Made by a program: the position numbers and the translations under genes. From contig JAEPDS010000018.1 of the NCBI GenBank assembly GCA_016842065.1, forward strand, positions 1 through 64,000: a DNA stretch of 64,000 nucleotides, given 5' to 3'. Of the stretch, positions 1-9,900 are shown in pieces. The stretch is from Candidatus Thiodiazotropha sp. 'RUGA' (GTDB lineage: Bacteria; Pseudomonadota; Gammaproteobacteria; Chromatiales; Chromatiaceae). The notes below the pieces were generated by a model. The model had not been told where the DNA came from, made no database searches, and saw only the letters and a list, made by a program, of their open reading frames with translations. Within the stretch, counting starts at the first letter, position 1, and every line of letters begins with the position of its first letter.

Positions 1-316
1 GGTTAATTGTTCTATCCTTTGAACCTCACTAGGTTTTGTGAAGAGATACCGATTATAAGTCGATTATTCAGAATGAACAAGAATCAGCTTCTTGCAATAT
101 ATTTTGTAACAAAACAAACAAAACAGAAGTTTGCAACAAGCGTTCAATTAAGAGTTACCCTAATATTCAATGAATTATTGATTGTTATAACTCCATAACC
201 GTGAATTGAACATGCTATTATTTTGGCAATGGTTTTAAGTCGCGTTTTCGTTTACTTTTATCGATGTGATGAAGCACACATTTCAGCATGGAAGAAATTC
301 ATCATGAATTGCAGTT
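1..316. other. AT-rich stretch without a supported gene
   Basis: No reading frame here has a credible ribosome binding site or recognisable product. The base composition is more AT-rich than the flagellar genes to the right and continues the accessory patch formed by the next two genes. Confidence 0.6.
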
Positions 317-715
317 TCATTTCAGAGTCGTGACTGGCATTTTACTGTCACTATTTCCCCACTCCATGAATCCTAGCAATACCGCTAGGTAGTACATAAC
401 AACACATAGCATAAATACTAACCAGCTATACATAGTAATGTAGGCAATCATCTTCTCATAGGGGGTAGCATAATCAGAAACTTTCAATTCGCCGTTGAAT
501 ATTGGATCTTTAATATAATTATGAAAAGTACAGGCCTGAATAAGCCTTAAAGTTCCAAAGTAGCCAATAACTCTACATTTATAGATACTTCCTAACCGAT
601 GAGCTCTCAATTTCTTACATGCATGACGATATATGGTGAACCGAGAAATTATTGTAAACAGGATAGCTAAACTGATAGCTATGAAGCCAAAAAGAGAAAA
701 AAACTTTATCCACAT
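317..715 (-). CDS. small membrane protein, putative immunity protein
   Basis: A 132-residue protein of unknown family. An N-terminal hydrophobic segment (about residues 5-28) and a second one (about 90-115, rich in Leu, Val, Met and Tyr) make it an inner-membrane protein with a soluble loop between them containing two cysteines. It starts 9 nt after the stop of the upstream gene, so the two are surely cotranscribed. Small two-helix membrane proteins encoded directly after a protein with a hydrophobic hairpin are typical immunity proteins of pore-forming bacteriocins and effectors. The immunity role is inferred from layout only; no family match is claimed. AT-rich codon use differs from the flagellar genes, suggesting transfer. 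Confidence 0.55.
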   Translation of the reverse strand: MWIKFFSLFGFIAISLAILFTIISRFTIYRHACKKLRAHRLGSIYKCRVIGYFGTLRLIQACTFHNYIKDPIFNGELKVSDYATPYEKMIAYITMYSWLVFMLCVVMYYLAVLLGFMEWGNSDSKMPVTTLK

Positions 716-724
716 ATAACGAAA

Positions 725-1753
725 TCAATCAAACCATTCAAACATATAATCTACACCAGCTTTTAAATAATAATCTGCTCCTATCGCGGCTGCCCCACCG
801 ATAACCATTCCAGCCACTAATCCAACAGGTGTTAGAGCGATTGCACCACCGATGAGAACACCTGCACCGATACCACCGACGAAACTAACTGTCTCAGACA
901 CTGCCCCTCGCTTCCAGGTCGGATCATTAGCTTCATACTTACCTATTACTGTTTTTGTTCGTAGAACACCATCCAGCACAATAAATACAGGGCCTGCTAT
1001 TCTCCCTAATTTAGCATACTTCATCAGTTTTTGAGCATTGTCACTGCTGCTCACCAGAATCGACTCTCTGACTGCCCGTCCATTCAGATTAACACTCTCT
1101 TTTGTACCAAAGCTATTTCTTTCTAGCAGCGGCTGTTTCTTGTGTTCCAGATTATCACTCATTTCTTCAAAAGCGCGAGAGAGTTCCTGTTCTTTCTTTG
1201 CAATCGTTGACGGTGCTGCTTTGTGATTCCTTAGGTCATCATGTTGCTTAAGATGCCCGTCATAGTTTTCTATGCTATCAACTAGTTTCACCGATGAAGT
1301 TAACAATGCAGCTCCAGCTCCACTACTAAAAGTGTTTACTGTTCCAGCTATAGATAGTAACCGGTCTCCTAGCGCCTGCTCTTCAGTTTCATTACGAGTG
1401 TAGTCAACAGCAGTACTCCCTTGCTGCTCATGAACCGCATCCATGAAGCAACGACTCTCTTTTCCGGCATGGCCGTACACTGTTCTCAGAGCGTATTGAC
1501 CATCTGAGGTCTCGGCGTATTCATTGATGCCCTCTTCCCCAGCCGCACTGACAAATCCTTCAGCCAATTCTGCCCATTGATCAGAAGTGGTCTTATCGAA
1601 CTGACATTTTACCAGCCTCTCTTTTTGAGAACTGTTTAAGGCTCTCACAAAAAGTTGCATACCTGGGGTTTGTACGGCTGTCGAGGGGGATTGAGACAGG
1701 GAGGCCGCCACTTTCCCGGCTTGTGCATTTAAGTTATTGGCTGCAAGTGACAT
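725..1753 (-). CDS. protein with glycine-rich hydrophobic C-terminus, putative pore-forming effector
   Basis: A 342-residue protein that I do not recognise. The first two thirds are polar and contain two cysteines, without a signal peptide. The last 60 residues hold a long hydrophobic, glycine-rich hairpin (SFVGGIGAGVLIGGAIAL, then VGLVAGMVIGGAAAIGA) followed by a short polar tail. This resembles the membrane-inserting helical hairpins of colicin-like and type VI pore-forming effectors, although glycine-zipper proteins of other function look similar. The gene downstream, 9 nt away, encodes a two-helix membrane protein that could be its immunity partner. No secretion genes, VgrG, Hcp or PAAR are nearby, so the delivery route is unknown. 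Toxin function is an inference. Confidence 0.5.
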   Translation of the reverse strand: MSLAANNLNAQAGKVAASLSQSPSTAVQTPGMQLFVRALNSSQKERLVKCQFDKTTSDQWAELAEGFVSAAGEEGINEYAETSDGQYALRTVYGHAGKESRCFMDAVHEQQGSTAVDYTRNETEEQALGDRLLSIAGTVNTFSSGAGAALLTSSVKLVDSIENYDGHLKQHDDLRNHKAAPSTIAKKEQELSRAFEEMSDNLEHKKQPLLERNSFGTKESVNLNGRAVRESILVSSSDNAQKLMKYAKLGRIAGPVFIVLDGVLRTKTVIGKYEANDPTWKRGAVSETVSFVGGIGAGVLIGGAIALTPVGLVAGMVIGGAAAIGADYYLKAGVDYMFEWFD

Positions 1754-2295
1754 TCTTCCCTCCGTGGAACGAACATATAATTGGTAGTTTGCCTAATACT
1801 ATTGATAAACGCTCACATCTGGATATAGGGAATTACCCTAGCCGTTTCATGCAGTTTGACAGATCCCTAAATAGCAAACAGCCATCGATGCATATGACAT
1901 CTACATTTTCTGCTTAACATTCATAACCAAGCATTCAAAGTTTAGACTTATAATCATAGTAGGAATTTGTAAGATGGCAGGTATTTCTCAATGTAAATCA
2001 GCACAACTCATGACGGTGTAATCTTGGCAAGATTGATGAATTTTGTATTGATCGGCTTGGAAGCGATTCTTAATGAGCACATTGGTGAATCGTGCATCAT
2101 TGACGGCTTAATTAAGGACAGACACAACGCATGGTAAATAAGTCCTGGTCAAAGTTGTAGATAGAAAAAGACTTCTGGCTACACCAAAACTTGTTTAATT
2201 AAACTTTTCCCTGAATACTTCCATGATCTAACTGGACCATCATTCTAGAAACCTGAGTACGTAACTTTTGCTGCTGAAGTAGCATTCACATGACA
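1754..2295. other. intergenic region between accessory pair and flhA
   Basis: About 540 AT-rich bases without a supported gene. It must contain the promoter of the minus-strand pair on its left side and the 3' end of the flagellar transcript on its right side. I see no strong hairpin plus T-run terminator and no mobile-element gene. Confidence 0.5.
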
Positions 2296-4392
2296 CTAAG
2301 CACTAGCCGTCGCTTCACCATTTCCGATAGTCGAGATCACCTTGATCTGTCGATTATCCGGCACTTCGTTATAAGAGAGAATATGCATTCCCGGTGCGGT
2401 ATGCTTGGCGAATCGTGCCATCCAGGCGCGGATCGGTGCGGCCACCAGTAACACACTCTGCTGACCTTGTGCCTCCATCGAGGCGTGAGTCTCCGCCAGC
2501 GCGGTCTGCAGCCTTTCTGCCAGGCCAGGTTCAAAACCGGCCTGCCCTTCTTCGGAAGACTGTAGTGTACGTTGTAACAGCTGCTCCAGGCCTGGATCCA
2601 ACACGGCGACTGGAATCTCATCGGTGGTGCCGATCAGCTTCTGTACTATGCCTCTGGACAAAGCCACTCGCACAGACGCTGTCAATGCACCGGGATCCTG
2701 GGTCCGGGTGGATTGCTCAGCCAAGGTCTCGGCAATGGTGCGGAAATCCCGAATGGGCACATGCTCCGACAACAGATTCTGCAGGATCTTGGTGACCACG
2801 CTCAAGGAGAGCGTCTTCGGCACCAGATCCTCGACCAGTTTCGGGGTAGTACGGGCCAGCATATCGAGTAACTGCTGGGTCTCTTCATGACCGAGCAGTT
2901 CATTCGCCTGGGACTGCAGAATTTCACTCAAATGGGTTGCCACCACGGTACTTGAATCCACCACGGTATAGCCCAGTGTCTGGGCATGATCCTTCTGTTC
3001 CGGATCGATCCAAACCGCATCCAGACCGAAGGTGGGATCCTTGGTGGGCGTACCCTGAAGTTGACCGAATACCTGACCTGGATTGATCGCCAATTCACGA
3101 TCCGGGAAGATCTCCACTTCAGCGACCACCACGCCGTTGAGTGAAATCCGGTAGCTGTTTGGCGACAGATCCAGGTTATCCCGGATGTGTACGGAAGGTA
3201 TCAGGAAACCGAGTTCCTGAGAGAGTTTACGCCGAACCCCTTTGATACGGTTCATCAGCTGACCACCCTGGTTTCGATCAACCAGAGGTATCAGACGATA
3301 ACCCACTTCCAGCCCCACCAGATCGACCGGCTGTACATCTTCCCAACTCAGATCCCGCTGTTCTGGTTGCTCAACCGGCTCTTCGATCAACATCTCCTCT
3401 TCCGGCTGCTTCTGTCGCTGCCAGATCAGCCAGGCGGCGCCGGCAGCTGCCGCGGCGAGAGTAAGAAAGGCAAAATTGGGCATACCGGGAATCACACCCA
3501 TCACCAGCAAGACGGATGCAGCAACTGCCAGCGCCTTGGGACTGGTGAAAAGCTGACTGATAATCTGCCCACCCACATCCTGGGTACTCGCCACCCGGGT
3601 AACGATGATCGCCGCGGAGGTGGAGAGCAGCAGTGAGGGGATCTGTGCCACCAGGCCGTCACCGATGGTCAGCAGTACATAGTTCTGCAGTGCGGTGGAG
3701 AAGGCCAGATCGTGCTGGGCCATACCGATCGAGAGTCCACCGATGATGTTGATAAACAGGATCAGAATACCGGCAATGGCATCACCACGAACAAACTTAC
3801 TGGCGCCATCCATTGCCCCGTAGAAATCCGCTTCCTTCGCCACATCCTCACGACGTGCGCGGGCTTCGTCCTGATCGATCAGCCCCGAGTTGAGATCCGC
3901 ATCGATAGCCATCTGTTTACCAGGCATGGCGTCCAGGGTAAACCGTGCACTCACTTCCGAGACACGACCGGCACCCTTGGTGACCACCACGAAGTTGATG
4001 ATCACCAGGATCAGGAACACCACCAGACCGACCGCATAGTTACCACCGATAACAAACGCACCGAATGCCTCGATCACCTTACCCGCCGCATCGCCACCGG
4101 TATGTCCCTCCAGCAGCACCACCCGGGTTGATGCCACATTCAACGCCAGGCGCAGCAGTGTGGCGATCAACAACATGCTGGGGAAAACGGAAAACTCCAA
4201 CGGGCGTTTTGTGTAGACGACGACCAGCATCACCACCAGGGAGAGGGTGATGTTGAAGGTAAAAAACAGATCCAGAGCGATCGGTGGCAATGGGATAATC
4301 AACATCGCCAGCAACATCAACAGGACCAACGGTGCACCCAGGCCTCGTGCCCCAAGCTGTTTGACGTTGTCTAAGATTGTTGTGCTATCCAT
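2296..4392 (-). CDS. flhA: flagellar export gate protein FlhA
   Basis: A 698-residue FlhA, the usual length. The N-terminal half carries about eight membrane helices and the FHIPEP-family loop (DLNSGLIDQDEARARREDVA region near residues 170-190); the C-terminal half is the cytoplasmic domain that receives chaperone-substrate complexes. FlhA forms the nonameric ring of the flagellar type III export gate in the inner membrane. It is the last gene of fliLMNOPQR-flhBA, 36 nt after flhB. In Pseudomonas-like genomes flhF, flhG/fleN and fliA usually follow, but here an AT-rich accessory pair follows instead, so synteny is broken at this point. Distinguished from the virulence homologue SctV by its flagellar neighbours. 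Confidence 0.97.
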   Translation of the reverse strand: MDSTTILDNVKQLGARGLGAPLVLLMLLAMLIIPLPPIALDLFFTFNITLSLVVMLVVVYTKRPLEFSVFPSMLLIATLLRLALNVASTRVVLLEGHTGGDAAGKVIEAFGAFVIGGNYAVGLVVFLILVIINFVVVTKGAGRVSEVSARFTLDAMPGKQMAIDADLNSGLIDQDEARARREDVAKEADFYGAMDGASKFVRGDAIAGILILFINIIGGLSIGMAQHDLAFSTALQNYVLLTIGDGLVAQIPSLLLSTSAAIIVTRVASTQDVGGQIISQLFTSPKALAVAASVLLVMGVIPGMPNFAFLTLAAAAAGAAWLIWQRQKQPEEEMLIEEPVEQPEQRDLSWEDVQPVDLVGLEVGYRLIPLVDRNQGGQLMNRIKGVRRKLSQELGFLIPSVHIRDNLDLSPNSYRISLNGVVVAEVEIFPDRELAINPGQVFGQLQGTPTKDPTFGLDAVWIDPEQKDHAQTLGYTVVDSSTVVATHLSEILQSQANELLGHEETQQLLDMLARTTPKLVEDLVPKTLSLSVVTKILQNLLSEHVPIRDFRTIAETLAEQSTRTQDPGALTASVRVALSRGIVQKLIGTTDEIPVAVLDPGLEQLLQRTLQSSEEGQAGFEPGLAERLQTALAETHASMEAQGQQSVLLVAAPIRAWMARFAKHTAPGMHILSYNEVPDNRQIKVISTIGNGEATASA

Positions 4393-4428
4393 CTACCTAT
4401 TCCGCTTTATGCGATGTTCTGGTTAAAG

Positions 4429-5565
4429 TCACTCACTGTGCCGGTACTCTTCCGGCACATCGATATCGTCAGGCATCTCCGGATAGATGCCACCTTCTGT
4501 ATCGTAGGCTTTGAGTTGAAATACATAAGCCAACAGTCTGGCCACCGCCATGTAGAGTCCGGCCGGGATAAAAGTATCCAGTTCTGTATGGAAATAGATT
4601 GCTCTGGCCAACAGCGGTGATTCAACAACCGGCACATTGGACTCCGTACCCACCTTACGGATGTTCTGTGCGATCAGGTCGACACCTTTGGCAACCAGCT
4701 TGGGTGCGTGCATGGTCTCCGGATCATACTTCAAAGCCACCGCATAGTGAGTCGGGTTGGTGACGATCACATCGGCCTGTGGCACTTCCTGCATCATCCG
4801 GCGCTGCGCCATCTCACGCTGCAGTTGACGAATCCGGCCTTTCACTTCAGGCCGACCTTCCGTCTCCTTCATCTCATCCCGGACTTCCTGGCGCGTCATC
4901 TTCAGCTGGCGCTTGTGATCCCAAAGCTGAAATGGCACATCGATCGCCGCAATCAGAATCATCGTGGCGCTCATCAAAATAACCGACCAACCGATGAGTG
5001 AATTGAGATGTTGCAGTGCCGGTGAAATTTCCATGTTGTGTAACGCCAGAAACTGCTCCAGGGAGGTGTATAACAGAAATACGGTGGTACCGCCGATCAA
5101 CACAAACTTTGCCATCGCCTTTAACATCTCCATCAGGCCCTTGGCGGAAAACACCCGTTTCAATCCTTTTAACAGGCTCAATTTACTCAGTTTGGGGGTC
5201 ATGGACTCCCCGCTGATTGAGAAACCGCCCAACGCAACGGAACTCAAGATAGCTGCCAGAATCACCATCAGGAAAAACGGGATCAGCGCGAAAAAGGCCT
5301 GCCCTACCCCCTCACCCAGGCGCGTGGACATGGCACCGATATCGAACATCTGCTCCCGGGTAATGACAAAGCTTTCGCTCATCATCTCGGATACCGAATC
5401 ACCGACGGAACCACTCATCACCACCAGACTGATGACACCAACCATGGTCACCGCCATACTGTTCAGTTCACGGGAACGGGGTACCTGGCCTTTGCGTTTT
5501 GCGTCTGCAAGTTTTTTCGCCGAGGGTTGTTCTGTTTTTTCCTGGCCATTCTCATTTTCAGCCAT
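4429..5565 (-). CDS. flhB: flagellar export switch protein FlhB
   Basis: A 378-residue FlhB. Four membrane helices in the first 210 residues are followed by a cytoplasmic domain with the autocleavage motif NPTH at about residue 270, where self-cleavage switches substrate specificity from rod/hook to filament proteins. The charged N-terminus (ENGQEKTEQPSAKKLADAKR) is typical of the family. It starts 3 nt after fliR ends and is followed by flhA after 36 nt, consistent with one operon. No irregularities seen. Confidence 0.97.
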   Translation of the reverse strand: MAENENGQEKTEQPSAKKLADAKRKGQVPRSRELNSMAVTMVGVISLVVMSGSVGDSVSEMMSESFVITREQMFDIGAMSTRLGEGVGQAFFALIPFFLMVILAAILSSVALGGFSISGESMTPKLSKLSLLKGLKRVFSAKGLMEMLKAMAKFVLIGGTTVFLLYTSLEQFLALHNMEISPALQHLNSLIGWSVILMSATMILIAAIDVPFQLWDHKRQLKMTRQEVRDEMKETEGRPEVKGRIRQLQREMAQRRMMQEVPQADVIVTNPTHYAVALKYDPETMHAPKLVAKGVDLIAQNIRKVGTESNVPVVESPLLARAIYFHTELDTFIPAGLYMAVARLLAYVFQLKAYDTEGGIYPEMPDDIDVPEEYRHSE

Positions 5566-5568
5566 GCT

Positions 5569-6348
5569 TCACCTCGCAATCCGCAGTGTCTGCATCAGAT
5601 GCTGAAACGCCTCATCCTGCAGATCGGTGAAGACAGACATCGCGTTGGGCAGACTCACCCAGATCAGCGCGAAGCCCAATAACATGGTAATGGGAAAACC
5701 GACCGAAAAGATATTCAACTGAGGTGCGGCACGCATCACCACACCCATCCCCATGTTGACCATCAGCATCGCGCCGACAATCGGTAACGCGATGATCATG
5801 CCACCGGCAAAAAGCCGACTGCCCCAGGCAACCAGGTCAAGCAAGCCGTTACGTGAAATGCCGTCCATTGCCACTGGCATGGTGACAAAGCTGTCCGCCA
5901 CCAGCTCGATGGCGTGTAGATGTCCGTTGAAGACGAGAAACAACAAGGTCGCCAGAATCAGGTAGAACTGGGAGACCACTGGCACCTGCACACCATTGGC
6001 CGGATCGACCATGGAGGCAAAACCAAGGCCCATACTGTAGGCAATCACCTGCCCGCCAAACACCAGAGCACCAAAAACCATCTGCAGAATGAAACCCATC
6101 ATGATGCCGATCAACAACTGCTGCAACATGATGATCATGCCGCTGTGGCTGAGCACATCCGCCGGTGGCATCTCCGGCAGCGTGGGGGCTACCAGAAAAG
6201 CGATCATCATCATCAGGACCAGTCTAAAGCGTGCTGGAACCTGGCGTGAACTGAACAAGGGAGCGGCGAGCAGCATGGCGCTGATACGCACCATTGGCCA
6301 GAAATAGGTGGCAATCATGGCATTGAGTTGAACTTCACTGAAGATCAT
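5569..6348 (-). CDS. fliR: flagellar export gate protein FliR
   Basis: A 259-residue, strongly hydrophobic protein of normal FliR length with about six membrane segments. FliR joins FliP and FliQ in the helical core complex through which flagellar subunits are exported. It lies between fliQ (36 nt upstream) and flhB (3 nt downstream). The order fliP-fliQ-fliR-flhB is the conserved export-gate order and supports the call. Confidence 0.96.
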   Translation of the reverse strand: MIFSEVQLNAMIATYFWPMVRISAMLLAAPLFSSRQVPARFRLVLMMMIAFLVAPTLPEMPPADVLSHSGMIIMLQQLLIGIMMGFILQMVFGALVFGGQVIAYSMGLGFASMVDPANGVQVPVVSQFYLILATLLFLVFNGHLHAIELVADSFVTMPVAMDGISRNGLLDLVAWGSRLFAGGMIIALPIVGAMLMVNMGMGVVMRAAPQLNIFSVGFPITMLLGFALIWVSLPNAMSVFTDLQDEAFQHLMQTLRIAR

Positions 6349-6384
6349 GATTTTTCACCAAGCTCCCCGCGTATCCCTCTCAGC

Positions 6385-6654
6385 CTAAAGAACCAATTCA
6401 GGAATACTCTCAATCAGATTGATTGAGAAATTCATCAACAGCTGTAACATCCAGTTCCCCGCCCACATCAGCACCAATCCGGAAACCACCAGCTTGGGGA
6501 TGAAAGTCAGGGTCATCTCATTGATCTGGGTTGCTGCCTGAAACATGGCGATGATCAAACCAACAGCAAGAGCGGGCAGCAGCACCATGCCTGAAAGCAG
6601 ACCGATGATCTCGAGGCTGTTCTGTCCGATGGCCATTACGGTGTCAGGACTCAT
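6385..6654 (-). CDS. fliQ: flagellar export gate protein FliQ
   Basis: An 89-residue protein with two membrane helices, the exact FliQ size. It begins MSPDTVMAIGQNSLE, a typical FliQ start, and its ATG follows an AGGAAGA-type ribosome binding site. FliQ packs around the FliP-FliR core in the export gate. It starts 15 nt after fliP. Confidence 0.96.
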   Translation of the reverse strand: MSPDTVMAIGQNSLEIIGLLSGMVLLPALAVGLIIAMFQAATQINEMTLTFIPKLVVSGLVLMWAGNWMLQLLMNFSINLIESIPELVL

Positions 6655-6669
6655 GGATCTTCCTCCTGC

Positions 6670-7404
6670 CTATATCAGAAAACTCGATGCCAGGGTCCCG
6701 AACACCAGAGCCCAGCCATCGATCAGTACAAACAACATAATCTTGAACGGTAAAGAGATAATCATCGGCGACAGCATCATCATGCCCATCGACATCAGAA
6801 TACTCGCCACCACCAGATCGATCACCAGGAAAGGAATGAACAGCAGAAAACCGATCTGGAATCCGGTCTTCAGCTCACTGGTGGCAAAGGATGGCAGCAA
6901 CAGACTGAATGGCACCTCTTCCGGCCCGTTGAATTCACCAAAATTACCGATTCTGGCGAACAGCGCCAGATCATCTTCTCGGGTCTGCGCCAGCATGAAA
7001 GACTTGACCGGCTCAGCCGCCGCTTCAAGCGCCTGCATGGTATTCATCTCTTCAGACAGATAGGGTTGCAGTGCGGTCTGATTCACTTCGTTGAACACCG
7101 GCATCATGATGAACAGAGTCAGAAACAGTGCCAGGCCGATGAGAATCTGATTTGAGGGAGTACTCTGTGTACCCAGTGCCTGTCTCAGAATTGCCAGTAC
7201 GATGATGATCCTGGCAAACGAGGTCATCATCATCAACGCCCCCGGTAACAGGGTCAGGGCGGTCATGAAGAGCAGCACCTGAATGGTCAGGGTATAGGTC
7301 TGCCCACCCTCTCCGTCGGGTGCGACACTGAAGGCATCCACACCAGGTGCAGCCTCGACCAGACCAGTCACCAGCAAGCCGATGAAGAGTACCCAGTATT
7401 TCAT
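6670..7404 (-). CDS. fliP: flagellar export gate protein FliP
   Basis: A 244-residue FliP with a cleavable N-terminal signal sequence (about 18 residues) and four further hydrophobic segments, including the diagnostic [20 protein letters not shown] region near residue 90. FliP forms the pentameric core of the export channel. Its start overlaps the end of fliO by 4 nt, indicating translational coupling. Confidence 0.97.
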   Translation of the reverse strand: MKYWVLFIGLLVTGLVEAAPGVDAFSVAPDGEGGQTYTLTIQVLLFMTALTLLPGALMMMTSFARIIIVLAILRQALGTQSTPSNQILIGLALFLTLFIMMPVFNEVNQTALQPYLSEEMNTMQALEAAAEPVKSFMLAQTREDDLALFARIGNFGEFNGPEEVPFSLLLPSFATSELKTGFQIGFLLFIPFLVIDLVVASILMSMGMMMLSPMIISLPFKIMLFVLIDGWALVFGTLASSFLI

Positions 7405-7826
7405 TGTGACGGCTCGCTCTGCGGGTTGTCTGCAGGCTCCTGCTGTTCCAACCCTTGCAAATGCTTTCGGAAACTGGGGGATTCGTCACTCAGCAGATGC
7501 AGCATCCGCACCTGGCCGGGAGCCACGCCGAGCAACACCCGGGTATCTTCAACCTCAACCACCACCACCCGCTCACGACTGCCGACCGATGCACCACCGA
7601 GCACTCTGACCATGCCCTTGCCACCCATCGACATCTGCCCGTAACGTTTGAACAGCCAGGCGGCGCCGACGATCACGGCCAACACAACCAACAGGCCACT
7701 GAAGGTATTCAACAGACCTTCGGCGCCAATTGACGAAACATTGACGCCAATCTGCTTGTTGCCCTCTTCCGCAGCCATCAAGGCATTGCTGAAAAAGAGA
7801 CCAATGAGCAGCCAACGGCACATCAA
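7401..7826 (-). CDS. fliO: flagellar biosynthesis protein FliO
   Basis: A 141-residue FliO with an N-terminal signal-like segment, a second hydrophobic stretch ([18 protein letters not shown]) and a short cytoplasmic domain with the [15 protein letters not shown] motif characteristic of FliO. FliO is a scaffold that helps FliP assemble into the export gate. It overlaps fliN by 4 nt and fliP by 4 nt. Confidence 0.94.
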   Translation of the reverse strand: MMCRWLLIGLFFSNALMAAEEGNKQIGVNVSSIGAEGLLNTFSGLLVVLAVIVGAAWLFKRYGQMSMGGKGMVRVLGGASVGSRERVVVVEVEDTRVLLGVAPGQVRMLHLLSDESPSFRKHLQGLEQQEPADNPQSEPSQ

Positions 7827-8230
7827 CTTAACCTCTTGACCCGCTCGGAAGGACTGATGATGTCAGTCAGGCGCAAGCCGAACTTCTCATTCACCACCAC
7901 CACTTCACCCTGTGCAATCAGGGTACCGTTGACCAACACATCCATCGGTTCACCGGCCAGCCGATCCAGTTCGACCACCGAACCCTGATTAAGCTGAAGT
8001 AGATTGCGAATGTTGATCTTGGTCCGTCCGATCTCCATCGAGATGGTTACCGGCACATCCAGAATGGCATCCATGTTGACACTGCCGGTAGAGACAGCTT
8101 CATCGGTCAGCTCATCAAAGCTGGCCGCTTCGGTTGCCGTTGACTGTTCACCATCCGCCTGATCTTCGAGAGCAGCAGCCCATTCATCCGCTAATGCTTC
8201 ATTGGGATCTACAGTTTTCTCATCACTCAT
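7823..8230 (-). CDS. fliN: flagellar motor switch protein FliN
   Basis: A 135-residue FliN. An acidic variable N-terminus of about 50 residues is followed by the SpoA domain (DVPVTISMEIGRTKINIRNL through the FGLRLTDIISPSERV end). FliN forms the bottom of the C-ring and binds the export ATPase regulator FliH and CheY. It lies 87 nt after fliM and overlaps fliO by 4 nt. Confidence 0.97.
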   Translation of the reverse strand: MSDEKTVDPNEALADEWAAALEDQADGEQSTATEAASFDELTDEAVSTGSVNMDAILDVPVTISMEIGRTKINIRNLLQLNQGSVVELDRLAGEPMDVLVNGTLIAQGEVVVVNEKFGLRLTDIISPSERVKRLS

Positions 8231-8317
8231 CTTTTTTACCCTCTTTGGGGATTCAACCTAGGCCATTGAAAGCAGTCTGACTGCTGCGCTGTGCCGGCCA
8301 CACTGCCAGCAGACCGC

Positions 8318-9337
8318 TCAGGCCTCTTGCTCCATATCCAGATAATCATGCAACCCTTTGCGTTGATTGCTGACCATCCACTCACTGATCTTCAAGGCGT
8401 AATTGCCATCGGAAACACCCAGCCTGGCGCGAAATACCGGCACGTCCGCTGCTTCCACTTCCACCTCTTCCGGCATCTCAATCGGAATCACATCCCCCGC
8501 CTGCAGTTCGGCAAGTTCCTGGAGGCTCATCTGCACTTCAGTCAGATTGCTGCACAGTTCAACCTTGGCAGCCAGGATCTCTTCCTTCAGGGAACGCTCC
8601 CAGCGCTCATCTCTTTCACCCCGGTCACTCTGCACACCGGCATCCAGCAGCTCTCTGATCGGTTCCAGCATCGAATAGGGCATGCAGATATGAAAGTCAC
8701 CGCCACCGTTTTCCAGATCCACATGAAAGGAGGTCACGACCACCACTTCCGATGGGCTGACGATATTGGCGAACTGGGGATTGACCTCTGAACCACTGTA
8801 TTCGAAATCGACCTGGAACACGGGTTTCCAGGCGGCTCTCAGATCCTCGAAGGCGCTGTTCAGCAGCAGCTGGATAACCCGGTTTTCAGTCGGTGTAAAA
8901 TCACGGCCTTCGATCTTGGTATGAAAACGACCTGAACCGCCAAAATAGTTATCCACCACACTGAACACCAGCTTGGGATCGAAAACAAACAGACCCTTGC
9001 CTCTCAAGGGAGGCACTTTGATCATATTCAGACTGGTCGGCACAAACAGACTGTGCACGAACTCTGAAAACTTCTGCATCTGAATACCGGACACGGAGAG
9101 ATCGGCGGTCCTTCGCAGCATGTTGAACAGACTGGTTCTGAACAGTCTGGCAAAACGCTCATTGATCATCTCCAGAGTCGGCAGACGTCCGCGTACGATT
9201 CGATCCTGACTGGTGAAATCGTAGGAAACGGTACCACCCTCATCCGCCACATCAGACTCTGTGGCGACATCCCCACTGTCAACGCCATGCAACAGGGCAT
9301 CGATCTCTTCTTGTGATAGCAGGTCATTGGCGCTCAT
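8318..9337 (-). CDS. fliM: flagellar motor switch protein FliM
   Basis: A 339-residue FliM. The N-terminal LSQEEIDALL peptide is the conserved CheY-P docking motif, a CheC-like middle domain follows, and the C-terminus is a SpoA domain. FliM couples chemotaxis signals to rotor switching in the C-ring. It starts 22 nt after fliL. The CheY-binding peptide is intact, so a chemotaxis system should exist elsewhere in the genome. Confidence 0.97.
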   Translation of the reverse strand: MSANDLLSQEEIDALLHGVDSGDVATESDVADEGGTVSYDFTSQDRIVRGRLPTLEMINERFARLFRTSLFNMLRRTADLSVSGIQMQKFSEFVHSLFVPTSLNMIKVPPLRGKGLFVFDPKLVFSVVDNYFGGSGRFHTKIEGRDFTPTENRVIQLLLNSAFEDLRAAWKPVFQVDFEYSGSEVNPQFANIVSPSEVVVVTSFHVDLENGGGDFHICMPYSMLEPIRELLDAGVQSDRGERDERWERSLKEEILAAKVELCSNLTEVQMSLQELAELQAGDVIPIEMPEEVEVEAADVPVFRARLGVSDGNYALKISEWMVSNQRKGLHDYLDMEQEA

Positions 9338-9359
9338 CTTGTATTCCTATCAGGTTGAA

Positions 9360-9866
9360 TTACTGCATCACGAAACTTGTAAAGAAGACCCCATCCACTT
9401 CACCTGGCCCCTCCAGCTCCTTGACCACCTTATTGAGTGCCTCAAGCATCTCGGCCTGCAGCGCCTCTTTGGCTTCACGTGTTTTCAGGGATTTACCATC
9501 TTTGGTGGAGAGCAGGTCCAACAGATGGTGACGGATCATCGGATCGTTATGCCGGATGAACTCTGCCATCGGCTCGGAATAGACTCGGATACTGACGCCA
9601 ATCTGCAGCAGACTCGGGCGCCCAGGCATGTTGACCACGAACGGGGGTTTGAAATCGAGATATTGTGCCGGTCCCTTCTCCTCTTCCACCTGCTCTTCGG
9701 CAGCGGCTTCTTCTGTGGCCTCTTCTTCGCCACCGAGCAGAAAAAAGGCCGCCAGGCCACCACCGATCAGCAACACCGCCACAATGGCTATAATGATAAT
9801 CAGCTTGGATTTTCCGCCTTTCTCTTCGCCAAGATCCAGCTCTTCTGATGCTTCTTCATTTGCCAT
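9360..9866 (-). CDS. fliL: flagellar basal-body protein FliL
   Basis: A 168-residue FliL with one membrane helix (about residues 22-44), an acidic alanine-glutamate linker after it and a periplasmic FliL domain ending in VFFTSFVMQ. FliL surrounds the stator units and supports torque. It is the first gene of the fliLMNOPQR-flhBA operon; the sigma-54 promoter at 9901-9916 lies about 35 nt upstream of its ATG. Confidence 0.95.
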   Translation of the reverse strand: MANEEASEELDLGEEKGGKSKLIIIIAIVAVLLIGGGLAAFFLLGGEEEATEEAAAEEQVEEEKGPAQYLDFKPPFVVNMPGRPSLLQIGVSIRVYSEPMAEFIRHNDPMIRHHLLDLLSTKDGKSLKTREAKEALQAEMLEALNKVVKELEGPGEVDGVFFTSFVMQ

Positions 9867-9900
9867 TTTTTATTCCTCAATGAGACTACCCACTATGGAA

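Noticed and set aside
7-198. 63-residue plus-strand reading frame at the left edge
   Set aside because: No ribosome binding site, no recognisable domain, and AT-rich sequence yields such frames by chance.
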